A stretch of DNA of 37,146 nt from DAOTWY01 sp003696565 (GTDB lineage Bacteria; Chloroflexota; Anaerolineae; Aggregatilineales; Phototrophicaceae), in the NCBI GenBank assembly GCA_034435635.1, contig DAOTWY010000005.1, forward strand, positions 1-37,146, written 5' to 3'. The notes beneath the pieces were generated by a model, which was not told the origin of the DNA, ran no database searches, and saw nothing but the letters and a program-made list of their open reading frames with translations. The position numbers and the translations under genes were made by a program. The first letter of the stretch is position 1, and every line of letters begins with the position of its first letter. Of this stretch, positions 7,948 through 15,680 are shown piece after piece.

Positions 7948-8508
7948 CTACTCAATTTCAACCCGCGAAATCGCATTAAGATCAACTGTCGCCACCTGAT
8001 CCAGCAAACTAGTAATGACCAATTGTGCAAAACGAAACAATGCTTGCATTTGTTGCATACGCTCTAAATAAAGTTCTGCGTGTTTGCGGTCATCATCATC
8101 CATGTTTTGCATCACATCAGACAACAGTTGCGTGTTTTCATCCATGACATGCAACGCACGCTCTACATCGCGCATTTCTCGTCCGCTCAGGATGTTGGTG
8201 ATAATCTGAATAAAATCAGTCTCAGCTTCATAATATTTACGTCGTCCGCTTTTGCCCCGCATCCACACCTGACGTACCATACCCATATGCTCTAAGGTAC
8301 GCAGGTTCATGCTCACACTAGCCTTAGAAATACTCAACCGCTCCATCAAATCATCCAATGAAAGCGGTTCAGCACTCATCAGCAAAGCGGCATACAGTTG
8401 TCCCATCAATTTATTAAAACCAAAATAATCAGAAAGCTTCCCTAGCCCATCCAACATGCTATCATGGACCATCTGTAAAGCTTCTTTTGGTTTTATATCA
8501 TTCGTCAT
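7948..8508 (-). CDS. GbsR/MarR-family winged-helix transcriptional regulator
   Basis: 186-residue predicted DNA-binding protein. Residues about 30-95 form a winged helix-turn-helix: GQLYAALLMSAEPLSLDDLMERLSISKASVSMNLRTLEHMGMVRQVW, then a basic wing (MRGKSGRRKYY). The second half is a helical dimerisation region rich in Met, Asp and Glu. Length and layout fit the GbsR subgroup, which in some bacteria controls osmoprotectant genes; no such genes are nearby. GGGGA lies 5 bases before the ATG. The gene follows the unknown gene at 8529 by 20 bases, so the two are likely co-transcribed. The target and ligand cannot be deduced. Confidence 0.82.
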   Translation of the reverse strand: MTNDIKPKEALQMVHDSMLDGLGKLSDYFGFNKLMGQLYAALLMSAEPLSLDDLMERLSISKASVSMNLRTLEHMGMVRQVWMRGKSGRRKYYEAETDFIQIITNILSGREMRDVERALHVMDENTQLLSDVMQNMDDDDRKHAELYLERMQQMQALFRFAQLVITSLLDQVATVDLNAISRVEIE

Positions 8509-8528
8509 AAAGTCCCCAAACGTTTTAA

Positions 8529-9095
8529 TTACCTACGTGTTGTTTCAACAAATGCCACCACCGTCTTTTGGAACATATCAGGAGCTTTAGCAATAAGCAG
8601 ATGACGCGCTTTTTCGGCATCATCAAATTTATAAAATGCCATGCCTTTACTTGCCCAAAGCACAACAAAGTCATCACGGATCCGTGCCATAAATTCATCC
8701 GCTAATTGCAAATCATTTAGGCAGTTGTTCACCGCTTTCAAATGACTCCCTGGTAACACAGTATTCAAATAATAAGAACGTGTCCGGTTGCGCTCCCACT
8801 CAGTCAGTCCATCCAATAATCGGCGTTCCGGCAAGGGACAAAGCCAGACATAATCTTTATCATATGCCTCCACTAAGCCGGCAACTTGAAGTTGATGCAA
8901 CTCATAATCCGTAATTGAAGCACCAAAATCTCGCTTCTGATAAATTCGATAGTGTCCGGTTTCTAATTCTTGTACGCGGTTATCGCTCCAACGGACAACA
9001 AATGTACCATCTAGCAACACAAACACACGTGAACGTGGCACAGCGTCATGATCTTCTAGCTCGTTTTCACCCACTATTCGTATACCAATCGTCAA
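8529..9095 (-). CDS. Protein of unknown function
   Basis: 188-residue soluble protein that I do not recognise. It has no signal peptide or membrane segment. The N-terminal third looks beta-rich (RVFVLLDGTFVVRW, then ELETGHYRIYQ), and the middle has WLCPLPERRLLDGLTEWERNRTRSYYLNTVLPG, with aromatic and charged residues. The start is taken as TTG at 9095; no convincing SD precedes it, so the true start is uncertain (a GTG at codon 8 is an alternative). It is 20 bases upstream of the GbsR-type regulator on the same strand, so it may be the regulator's operon partner. Confidence 0.6.
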   Translation of the reverse strand: MTIGIRIVGENELEDHDAVPRSRVFVLLDGTFVVRWSDNRVQELETGHYRIYQKRDFGASITDYELHQLQVAGLVEAYDKDYVWLCPLPERRLLDGLTEWERNRTRSYYLNTVLPGSHLKAVNNCLNDLQLADEFMARIRDDFVVLWASKGMAFYKFDDAEKARHLLIAKAPDMFQKTVVAFVETTRR

Positions 9096-9166
9096 GCTCT
9101 GATATGATTAAAACATTTAGAATTTATTATATAACAGAGTCAATCATCTAAGAAAGGAGCATGCAC

Positions 9167-10594
9167 ATGAAACGCCTGTTATTAGTGCTTAGTATATTAC
9201 TCAGCTTAGGTAGCGTTGTCCAACCATTACAAGCACAAAACGCTGTCTGGCGTTTGGAAGTGTTTGATAATCCTTATTTTATCGGCAATCCAGTTATTGA
9301 TCGTAATGAAAGCCGTGTTGCGTTTTATTGGGGAGCTGGTTCACCGGGGACAGGTATTCCTAATGATAACTTTACCGCGCGTATCAGTACGGATGTTTTT
9401 TTACCAGCGGGAACTTATCGCTTCTACTTGTTAGCGGATGACGGCGCAAATGTCGTCTTGGATTTCAACAGGAGTATTGTTAACACCTATAATAATCCAC
9501 GCCCTGGTGAGATTATCAGCAGCGATTTGACGCTTGGCGCGGGAACATACCACATCCAAATTGATTACATCGAATATGATTTAAACGCCTATATTTATTT
9601 CGGCTGGGAAAGTACGGCAGATGGTATTCAAGGACCAAACTTTCCAGCAATCCCAACCAGTGACGCGCTCAATCCAGGAGAAACTACTCAAGAAATCACA
9701 AACATCACTTGGACAGGACAATATTATAACAACCGTAACCTAACGGGTTTTCCGTCTGCAATCGTTGGTGAAATTGGCTTAAGCAAAGACTGGGGAGCAG
9801 GCGCACCTTATCCTACAATGAATAGTGATAACTTCTCTGCCCGTTGGAGTACAACGCAATATTTAGATGGTTCAGAATATCTGATTCAAGTCCAAGCGGA
9901 TGATGGTGTACGGGTTTGGTTAGATGGTATTTTGGTCATTGACCAGTGGAACCTTGCTACAGGTCAAACTTATAACTATCGTATTCAACCCATTGCAGGA
10001 AATCACAGCTTACGTGTTGAATTTTATGAAGCGGAAGGGCTAGCATTTATCAATTTCAAGCTCGCTAAAATTGTGTTGAATGGTCAAGTTAGCCCAACAA
10101 ATTCTTGGGCAACCGTAACGGCATACCGCTTAAATGTGCGTGATTTACCAAATGCTACAACTGGTAATGTCCTTACCCGGATTAGTCGTAATGAAACATA
10201 TCCTGTTTTAGGGCGCACTGCTGACAATCGTTGGGTGCAAATTAGTGTGGACGGGTTAACCGGTTGGGTTAGCACTGGCTGGGTCAATGTGACCAATATC
10301 TTCAGTGTGCCTGTCACATATAATACTACAGTATCACCAACAGCTACCCCTGCCCCAGCAATCTACACCGCACGCACCCGTACAGAAGTCAACTTGCGAA
10401 CAGGTCCAGGAACAAACTATGACCGCGTTCTCATCATCCCACAATTTGCCACTGTAGACATCATTGGGCGTAATCTACGCGCTACTTGGTGGCAAGTGCG
10501 ATATGATGGAACAGTAGGTTGGGCAAGCGCAGAATATGCCATCATCCAAGATGGTGCAGACCTCAACCGTATTCCGGTTACGTGGAACAATTAA
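9167..10594 (+). CDS. Secreted protein with two PA14 domains and two SH3b domains
   Basis: 475-residue exported protein. The ATG at 9167 is preferred over the one at 9161 because AGGAG is 7 bases away rather than 1. Residues 1-24 form a signal peptide ending LQAQ. Two PA14 (carbohydrate-binding beta-barrel) domains follow, about 28-150 and 175-305, with hallmark strands LLADDGANVVLDF and VQADDGVRVWLDG. Then come two bacterial SH3 domains (about 312-380 and 398-470), with YRLNVRDLPN and TEVNLRTGPGTNYDRV motifs, joined by a Thr/Pro linker. No catalytic motif is visible, so it is likely a cell-surface or matrix glycan-binding protein. It is monocistronic, with a hairpin at 10604-10631 behind it. 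Confidence 0.87.
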   Translation: MKRLLLVLSILLSLGSVVQPLQAQNAVWRLEVFDNPYFIGNPVIDRNESRVAFYWGAGSPGTGIPNDNFTARISTDVFLPAGTYRFYLLADDGANVVLDFNRSIVNTYNNPRPGEIISSDLTLGAGTYHIQIDYIEYDLNAYIYFGWESTADGIQGPNFPAIPTSDALNPGETTQEITNITWTGQYYNNRNLTGFPSAIVGEIGLSKDWGAGAPYPTMNSDNFSARWSTTQYLDGSEYLIQVQADDGVRVWLDGILVIDQWNLATGQTYNYRIQPIAGNHSLRVEFYEAEGLAFINFKLAKIVLNGQVSPTNSWATVTAYRLNVRDLPNATTGNVLTRISRNETYPVLGRTADNRWVQISVDGLTGWVSTGWVNVTNIFSVPVTYNTTVSPTATPAPAIYTARTRTEVNLRTGPGTNYDRVLIIPQFATVDIIGRNLRATWWQVRYDGTVGWASAEYAIIQDGADLNRIPVTWNN

Positions 10595-10603
10595 TGGATA
10601 TAT

Positions 10604-10631
10604 AGCGGGGCACTTGCTTGAGTACCCCGCT
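10604..10631 (+). terminator. Hairpin downstream of the PA14-SH3 gene
   Basis: AGCGGGG (10604-10610) pairs with CCCCGCT (10625-10631), and the stem can extend past one mismatch. It is followed by CGTCTT, a poor U-tract. Its position 10 bases after the stop codon fits a transcript end. Confidence 0.55.
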
Positions 10632-10666
10632 CGTCTTATCACAACAAAATTCAATTAGCATATCTC

Positions 10667-10690
10667 CCGTCATTTGTGGTAAGATGACGG
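10667..10690 (+). promoter_or_regulatory. Inverted repeat in the rex leader/promoter region
   Basis: CCGTCAT (10667-10673) and ATGACGG (10684-10690) form a perfect 7-bp inverted repeat with a 10-base loop, just before the Rex-type operator. The loop contains TAAGAT, a possible -10. It may be an operator or a leader hairpin; the role is undetermined. Confidence 0.4.
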
Positions 10691-10699
10691 TTGTTGCAT

Positions 10700-10717
10700 T
10701 TGTGCAATTCAGCACAA
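10700..10717 (+). promoter_or_regulatory. Probable Rex operator upstream of rex
   Basis: TTGTGCAATTCAGCACAA is a perfect 6-6-6 inverted repeat, 18 bases before the rex ATG. It matches the layout of known Rex sites (TTGTGA, six bases, TCACAA) with one symmetric change in each half. It suggests autoregulation by NADH/NAD+ ratio. Confidence 0.75.
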
Positions 10718-10734
10718 CACGCAAAGGAGACAGA

Positions 10735-11361
10735 ATGGCATTCAACTCAAATATCCCAGATATTGTGATTGGTCGTCTGCCAATTTATTTGCGGGCACTA
10801 AATCGTCTGGCACAAGAAGGGCATGAAGTTACATCATCGCATGAACTTGGTAAACGCTTAGGAATTAGCTCCGCACAGATACGCAAAGACCTTTCACACT
10901 TTGGTGGCTTTGGTAAACAAGGAACAGGTTATCAAATTAGTTACTTGGAAGAAAAGCTACGTCAAGTTTTACAAGTCAACCGGGAATGGGAAGTTGCCTT
11001 AGTTGGTGTTGGGGATTTAGGAACAGCAATTGCTCACTATCGCGGGTTTGCGGATCGCGGATTTCATATTTGCTGTTTATTTGATAACGACCCTCAAAAA
11101 GTTGGCAAAAAGGTCGGAGAGGGATTGGTGATTCAATCCATTGACGATATGCCTAATGTTATCAAAAAGAATAATATCCAAATTGCCATGATTGCCGTCA
11201 ATGCAGAACACGCCCAAGAAGTTGCAGATCAACTCATCGCTGCTGGCGTACGCGCGATCCTCAACTATGCCCCCATTAATTTGAACGTGCCGGAAGGCGT
11301 ACACGTTCAATATATTGATCCGGTGCTGCATTTGCAGCGAATGACTTTTTACCTCAAATAG
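10735..11361 (+). CDS. rex: Redox-sensing transcriptional repressor Rex
   Basis: 208-residue repressor that binds DNA when NAD+ dominates and lets go when NADH rises. Residues 1-78 are the winged helix (HELGKRLGISSAQIRKDLSHFGGFG is the family signature), and 80-208 form a Rossmann domain with VGVGDLGTAIA and later NYAPINLNVPEGV. The frame is open from 10618, but the ATG at 10735 has AAGGAG 5-6 bases upstream and matches normal Rex starts. A perfect Rex-type palindrome is in its leader. Downstream is a convergent mreB, so it forms a single-gene unit. Genes it controls outside itself are not identifiable here. Confidence 0.95.
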   Translation: MAFNSNIPDIVIGRLPIYLRALNRLAQEGHEVTSSHELGKRLGISSAQIRKDLSHFGGFGKQGTGYQISYLEEKLRQVLQVNREWEVALVGVGDLGTAIAHYRGFADRGFHICCLFDNDPQKVGKKVGEGLVIQSIDDMPNVIKKNNIQIAMIAVNAEHAQEVADQLIAAGVRAILNYAPINLNVPEGVHVQYIDPVLHLQRMTFYLK

Positions 11362-11382
11362 GACGCAGGCTGATCTGCGTCC
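11361..11382. terminator. Hairpin between convergent rex and mreB
   Basis: GGACGCAG (11361-11368) and CTGCGTCC (11375-11382) form an 8-bp stem with a 6-base loop directly after the rex stop codon and 8 bases from the mreB stop. It is usable from both strands. Neither side has a good U-tract. Confidence 0.55.
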
Positions 11383-11390
11383 CCTTACCC

Positions 11391-12419
11391 TTAATAAGCT
11401 TGCTGTGTTAATCGTCGCAAAATCGCGCGATCTTCTAGCGCGCGCCCTGCCCCAACAGCCACTGCAATCATTGGGTTTTCCGCTCGATAAACAGGGACTT
11501 CCGTCTCACGGGTGAGGAAGTCATCTATGCCACGCAACAATGCTCCGCCACCGGTTAAGGTAATCCCACGGTCAATAATATCCGACGCTAATTCCGGCGG
11601 GGTATTGCTTAAAACGCTTTTCACCACCCCTGCAACCGTATTCAGCGGCTCAGCCAATGCCTCTACCACTTCTCCCGTCGTTAAGGTAATTGTACGGGGT
11701 AAGCCACTGACGTTATCTCTCCCTTGAATTTCCATTGAAAGGTCTTCTGGTTGATTTACCGCCGCCCCAATTTGGATTTTAACCGCTTCTGCCGTTGGTT
11801 GACCAATAACCAAGTTATATTTACGCCGTACATAAGAGATGATTGCATCATCCATCTTTAAACCGCCAACACGCCCACTTTCTGCCCGGACGATATTGCT
11901 CATGCTGATGACTGCCGCCTCTGTAATCCCACCACCGATATTAACAACCATATCACCAGCTGGGGTACTCACTGGCAAGCCAGCCCCAATTGCCGCCGCC
12001 AATGGTTCCCAAATCAAAAACGCCTCGCGTGAACCTGCCTCAATTGCTGCTTCACGCACTGCACGCTTTTCTACGCTAGTTACCCCATATGGCACAGAAA
12101 TCATCACTGTCGGTTTAAACAAGCGCATCCGCCCGGCAACCTTGCCCATGAAATATGCCAGCATGAACTGAGCAACCTCATAATCCGCAATCACCCCATT
12201 TTGCAGTGGACGGACAACTTGAATTTCCTCTTCAAAAACACGCCCCATCATTTCGCGGGCAGGCTGACCAATCTCCAACACACTGATGTTGCCCTTCAGG
12301 TCTTCCTCTGCAGATACAGCTACCAATGATGGTTCTTGCAGGACAATTTGCCCGTTTTCATAAATCAGCACATTGACCGTTCCCAGGTCAATGCCGAGGC
12401 TTTTACTAAATAGTGGCAT
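11391..12419 (-). CDS. mreB: Rod shape-determining protein MreB, actin-like
   Basis: 342-residue actin-fold ATPase that polymerises under the membrane to guide wall synthesis. It has the phosphate-1 motif LGIDLGTVNVLIY (about 8-20), the phosphate-2 region VVNIGGGITEAAVIS, adenosine motif TGGGALLRGID and the WEPLAAAIGAGLPV segment typical of MreB. The phosphate-2 loop reads NIGGGIT instead of the more usual DIGGGTT. Length is normal. AGGTAGG lies about 10 bases before the ATG. It follows the ATP synthase genes on the same strand but is separated from atpC by a strong hairpin (12450-12476). mreC and mreD are not adjacent. Confidence 0.93.
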   Translation of the reverse strand: MPLFSKSLGIDLGTVNVLIYENGQIVLQEPSLVAVSAEEDLKGNISVLEIGQPAREMMGRVFEEEIQVVRPLQNGVIADYEVAQFMLAYFMGKVAGRMRLFKPTVMISVPYGVTSVEKRAVREAAIEAGSREAFLIWEPLAAAIGAGLPVSTPAGDMVVNIGGGITEAAVISMSNIVRAESGRVGGLKMDDAIISYVRRKYNLVIGQPTAEAVKIQIGAAVNQPEDLSMEIQGRDNVSGLPRTITLTTGEVVEALAEPLNTVAGVVKSVLSNTPPELASDIIDRGITLTGGGALLRGIDDFLTRETEVPVYRAENPMIAVAVGAGRALEDRAILRRLTQQAY

Positions 12420-12449
12420 TTTGTTTTTTTCCTACCTCGCCTGCGAAAG

Positions 12450-12476
12450 AACGCCCGACTGGTGTCGTCGGGCGTT
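12450..12476 (-). terminator. Terminator after atpC
   Basis: A perfect 10-bp stem, AACGCCCGAC (12450-12459) and GTCGGGCGTT (12467-12476), with a 7-base loop. On the - strand it starts 7 bases after the atpC stop and is followed by CTTTC, a weak U-tract. It probably ends or reduces transcription of the F1 operon before mreB. Confidence 0.7.
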
Positions 12477-12483
12477 TTGAGGA

Positions 12484-12939
12484 TTACTGACTGTCATTTT
12501 CATCATCTTTGATGATCCGCAAAATTGACCCGCTGCTTTTTAATTTGCGGCTAATTTGTAGCTCCAGGTTTGCCCGTCGCAGTTCTAAAACAGCTGCACG
12601 CCGTTCTTCATCCGTCACGCCTTCCCGCAGGGATTTCTGTGCTGCTTCGCGTGCGCGTTCGGCTGCTTCAACATCTAACGCAAATGATGAGGCAGCAAGT
12701 TCAGCTAAAACCACAACTTTACCCGGACGAACATCAACTACCCCACCATAAATCGTAAAGCGTTCTTCAGCATTACCTTTACGGATCACCAACTCACCAA
12801 AGCCCAGTGTGGTCAGCGTTGGGGCATGACGAGGGAGTACCCCCATCTGCCCTTCCGCAGCTGGCACCAACACCATATCTGCTTCTTTTTCTTCAAATAC
12901 TTTCTCCTCACGGGAGACAACTTCAACATGCAGTGGCAT
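12484..12939 (-). CDS. atpC: ATP synthase F1 epsilon subunit
   Basis: 151-residue epsilon subunit of the central stalk, which couples rotation and can inhibit ATP hydrolysis. The N-terminal beta-sandwich runs from MPLHVEVVSREEKVF through GQMGVLPRHAPTLTTLGFGEL to VVVLAELA. A C-terminal helical hairpin follows (about 90-135). The open frame runs back to 13041, but that part overlaps atpD. The ATG at 12939 sits 4 bases after the atpD stop with AGGG about 7 bases before it, and gives the usual N-terminus. The C-terminus is about 10-15 residues longer than common, ending in a basic-then-acidic tail. Confidence 0.95.
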   Translation of the reverse strand: MPLHVEVVSREEKVFEEKEADMVLVPAAEGQMGVLPRHAPTLTTLGFGELVIRKGNAEERFTIYGGVVDVRPGKVVVLAELAASSFALDVEAAERAREAAQKSLREGVTDEERRAAVLELRRANLELQISRKLKSSGSILRIIKDDENDSQ

Positions 12940-12943
12940 GATT

Positions 12944-14353
12944 CTACCCTGCTCTTTCAGCTTCTTCGTACCGTTGCAGCACGTCCTCAATCGGTCCTGC
13001 CATATAGAACATCTGCTCAGGAATATGATCCACTTCGCCATCGAGGATCATACGGAAGCCGCGAACGGTATCTTTCACCTTCACATATTTACCCTGACGA
13101 CCCGTAAATTGTTCTGCCACCACCATCGGCTGGCTAAGGAATTGCTCAATCTTACGGGCACGGGCAACCAGCAACTTATCATCCGCAGAGAGTTCATCCA
13201 CACCCAAAATCGCAATGATGTCTTGCAGGTCTTTATAACGCTGTAACACCTGCTGCACCTCACGCGCTGTACGATAGTGTTCCTCGCCAACAATCAGCGG
13301 GTCTAAAATTTTGCTAGTACTGTTTAATGGATCCACCGCAGGGAACAACCCGCGCGCCGCAATAGAACGTTCCAGCGCAATTGTTCCATCCAAATGCGTA
13401 AACACCGCCACCGGAGCCGGGTCAGAATAATCGTCAGCAGGTACATACACCGCCTGCATCGATGTGATCGCGCCCGTTCGGGTAGAAGTAATACGCTCTT
13501 GCAGTTGTCCCATTTCATCAGCTAATGTCGGCTGATACCCTACAGCACTAGGCATACGCCCTAACAATGCGGACACTTCTGCGCCTGCCAATGAATAACG
13601 GAAGATATTGTCAATGAAAAGCAGCACATCCTTGCCCTGATCACGGAAATATTCCGCCATCGCCAAACCAGAAAGTGCCACACGCAACCGCACGCCTGGC
13701 GGTTCGTTCATCTGCCCGAACACCATCGCCAGCTTATCTAACACACCGGCTTCTTTCATTTCATGATAGAGGTCTGTCCCTTCACGAGTACGTTCCCCCA
13801 CCCCAGCGAACACAGAAAGCCCAGCGTGCTGCGTAGCGATGGAGTTAATCAGTTCCTGAATGGTCACGGTTTTACCAACCCCCGCACCACCGAAAATACC
13901 CGTTTTACCACCACGGGTCATTGGCGCAACGAGGTCAATCACCTTCATCCCACTTTCAAACACCTCAACCTTGGTGTTCTGCTCCTCAAAAATTGGCGCG
14001 GGTTGGTGAATTTCACGCCGGGGTGCATCTGCCGGTACTGGATCACCATTATCGATTGGGCGACCCAACACATTAAACACACGCCCTAAAGAAACTTCCC
14101 CCACAGGGACAGTAATATTTTTGCCAGTTGCAAATGCAGGCACACCACGCTGTAAGCCATCAGTGGTATCCATCGCAACAGTACGAACGCTGTTATGCCC
14201 CAAGTGCATCTGCACTTCTAAGATCAGATCATCTTGACCATCACCTAAAGGAACGCGGATCGCTTCAAAAATTTCAGGCAATTCACCAGCGGGGAAATCC
14301 ACATCCACCACTGCCCCCAATACCTGAGAAATATACCCTTGAATTTCAGCCAT
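12944..14353 (-). CDS. atpD: ATP synthase F1 beta subunit
   Basis: 469-residue catalytic subunit of F1. It has Walker A GGAGVGKT (155-162), the catalytic GERTREG segment (about 187-193), Walker B region LLFIDNIFR, and the conserved SALLGRMPSAVGYQPTLA. The frame is open to 14395, but the start at 14353 is chosen because AGGAG is about 9 bases before it and it gives MAEIQGYISQVLGAVVDV, the normal start. There are 22 bases from the atpG stop to this ATG and 4 bases to atpC. All the catalytic residues that I can recognise are intact. Confidence 0.97.
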   Translation of the reverse strand: MAEIQGYISQVLGAVVDVDFPAGELPEIFEAIRVPLGDGQDDLILEVQMHLGHNSVRTVAMDTTDGLQRGVPAFATGKNITVPVGEVSLGRVFNVLGRPIDNGDPVPADAPRREIHQPAPIFEEQNTKVEVFESGMKVIDLVAPMTRGGKTGIFGGAGVGKTVTIQELINSIATQHAGLSVFAGVGERTREGTDLYHEMKEAGVLDKLAMVFGQMNEPPGVRLRVALSGLAMAEYFRDQGKDVLLFIDNIFRYSLAGAEVSALLGRMPSAVGYQPTLADEMGQLQERITSTRTGAITSMQAVYVPADDYSDPAPVAVFTHLDGTIALERSIAARGLFPAVDPLNSTSKILDPLIVGEEHYRTAREVQQVLQRYKDLQDIIAILGVDELSADDKLLVARARKIEQFLSQPMVVAEQFTGRQGKYVKVKDTVRGFRMILDGEVDHIPEQMFYMAGPIEDVLQRYEEAERAG

Positions 14354-14375
14354 TATGCTAAATCTCCTCTCAAAA

Positions 14376-15599
14376 TCAGGCTTCTCGCCCAGCAACTAAT
14401 TTATCCTGATAGTCTCTTAAACCGTCCCAATCGCCATTTGCAGCGAACTCGGCTTGACGCGCCCATGTGGGCAAACTAGGTGAAAAACGCATCCCAGCGT
14501 TATTGATAATTTCACGCAGTTGTTCCTCACTTAATTGAGCGAGTTGTGCATAGCGTGTGATGCCTGCACTATTCAATGCCGCAGCCATTTTAGGACCGAT
14601 TCCTTCAATTTTAGTCAAATCATCCGCCCCAGAAATTCCGCTAATTTTCGGAGCTTGCTCATATCCACGCAAAATATCTTCAGCAGCTTTATCAAGCGTT
14701 GCTTGCAAGGCTTCTGCCCCACCAACAATATCCAAAATCTCATTGGTGATCGCCGCCTGGCGCGCTTTGTTATAGACTAACGTTAGCGCATCCGCCAATT
14801 GTGACGCATTATCAGAGGCATTACGCATGGCAACCATTCGTGCGGAATGCTCACTTGCCTTACTTTCAAGATAGGTCTGGTAAAGAATTAACTCCGTAAA
14901 ACGCGGAACAATTTCATCTATAATCGCCTGCGGATTCGGCTCAAACTCATAATCTTGATTACCACTTGTATCCGAAACCTGAGCAAAATTTTTGATATGC
15001 TCAAACCCTTCTATATCATGTGGCACAAGGGGCAACCATCCTAACACAGCCGGACGTTGCGTTAAGGTATTGATGAAATCTGTATAAGCAATGAATACAT
15101 CATCAACTTCACCACTTAAAAAGGCATCTTTAGCCAAACGTGACACTGGTGAAATATCACTAATCCGCAAATCATCCGGGATATTCATAAACTCTGCAAC
15201 GATATTCTCACCAGCACGGACTAGCGCATCACGCCCTTTACGCCCCACAGCGACCCACTGAACGGGTTTGCCCATTTTCTGAACAAACCGCTGCGCAGTG
15301 CGTATAATATTCGTGTTAAACGCGCCTGCCAAACCACGATCCGACGTAATCAACACCACCATAATGGTCTTGACTTCTTCTCTTGTGGTTAACAATGGGT
15401 GCAACGCCCCCCCGCTAGCAGTTGCCGCCTGGATATTCATCAAAATTTCCATCGCTTTATAAGCATAAGCACGGCTGGCAAGCACGCGGGCTTGTGCTTT
15501 ACGTACGCGAGACGCAGAGACCGCTTCCAACGCACGGGTAATTTGCCCGATGTTCTTTACACTTCTGATGCGATTTTTAACTTCGCGTGAACTGGGCAT
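14376..15599 (-). CDS. atpG: ATP synthase F1 gamma subunit with C-terminal HhH extension
   Basis: 407-residue rotor subunit; ordinary gamma is about 285-300. Residues 1-300 are a complete gamma: N-terminal helix with RIRSVKNIGQITRALEAVSASR, the Rossmann-like middle with ITSDRGLAGAFN (about 84-95), and the C-terminal helix RMVAMRNASDNA...YNKARQAAITNEILDIVGGAEAL. After a linker (301-323) come about 85 further residues, starting DDLTKIEGIGPKMAAALNSAG (326-346), a helix-hairpin-helix signature, followed by LAQLSEEQLREI and two aromatic-rich helices. The frame is uninterrupted and meets atpD 22 bases on, so the extension looks native. AGGAG is 6 bases before the ATG. Confidence 0.95.
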   Translation of the reverse strand: MPSSREVKNRIRSVKNIGQITRALEAVSASRVRKAQARVLASRAYAYKAMEILMNIQAATASGGALHPLLTTREEVKTIMVVLITSDRGLAGAFNTNIIRTAQRFVQKMGKPVQWVAVGRKGRDALVRAGENIVAEFMNIPDDLRISDISPVSRLAKDAFLSGEVDDVFIAYTDFINTLTQRPAVLGWLPLVPHDIEGFEHIKNFAQVSDTSGNQDYEFEPNPQAIIDEIVPRFTELILYQTYLESKASEHSARMVAMRNASDNASQLADALTLVYNKARQAAITNEILDIVGGAEALQATLDKAAEDILRGYEQAPKISGISGADDLTKIEGIGPKMAAALNSAGITRYAQLAQLSEEQLREIINNAGMRFSPSLPTWARQAEFAANGDWDGLRDYQDKLVAGREA

Positions 15600-15621
15600 C
15601 GTTTTCTCCTCTCATCTTCTA

Positions 15622-15675
15622 AGGGTGTAAGGAATGTACCAGGGCACGCCTAAACGTGCCCATTTGGCTTACCCT
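15622..15675 (-). promoter_or_regulatory. Structured RNA element between atpA and atpG
   Basis: GGGCACG (15642-15648) and CGTGCCC (15655-15661) form a perfect 7-bp hairpin. It is enclosed by an outer pairing of 15622-15631 with 15668-15675 (8 bp with a two-base bulge). It begins 5 bases after the atpA stop and ends before the atpG SD. It could protect the atpA 3' end or trim downstream transcription, tuning subunit ratios; this is inference. Confidence 0.5.
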
Positions 15676-15680
15676 ACACA

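Noticed and set aside
13763..14361. Open frames on the + strand opposite atpD
   Set aside because: They are antisense to a strongly conserved gene, with no plausible domain or ribosome binding site.
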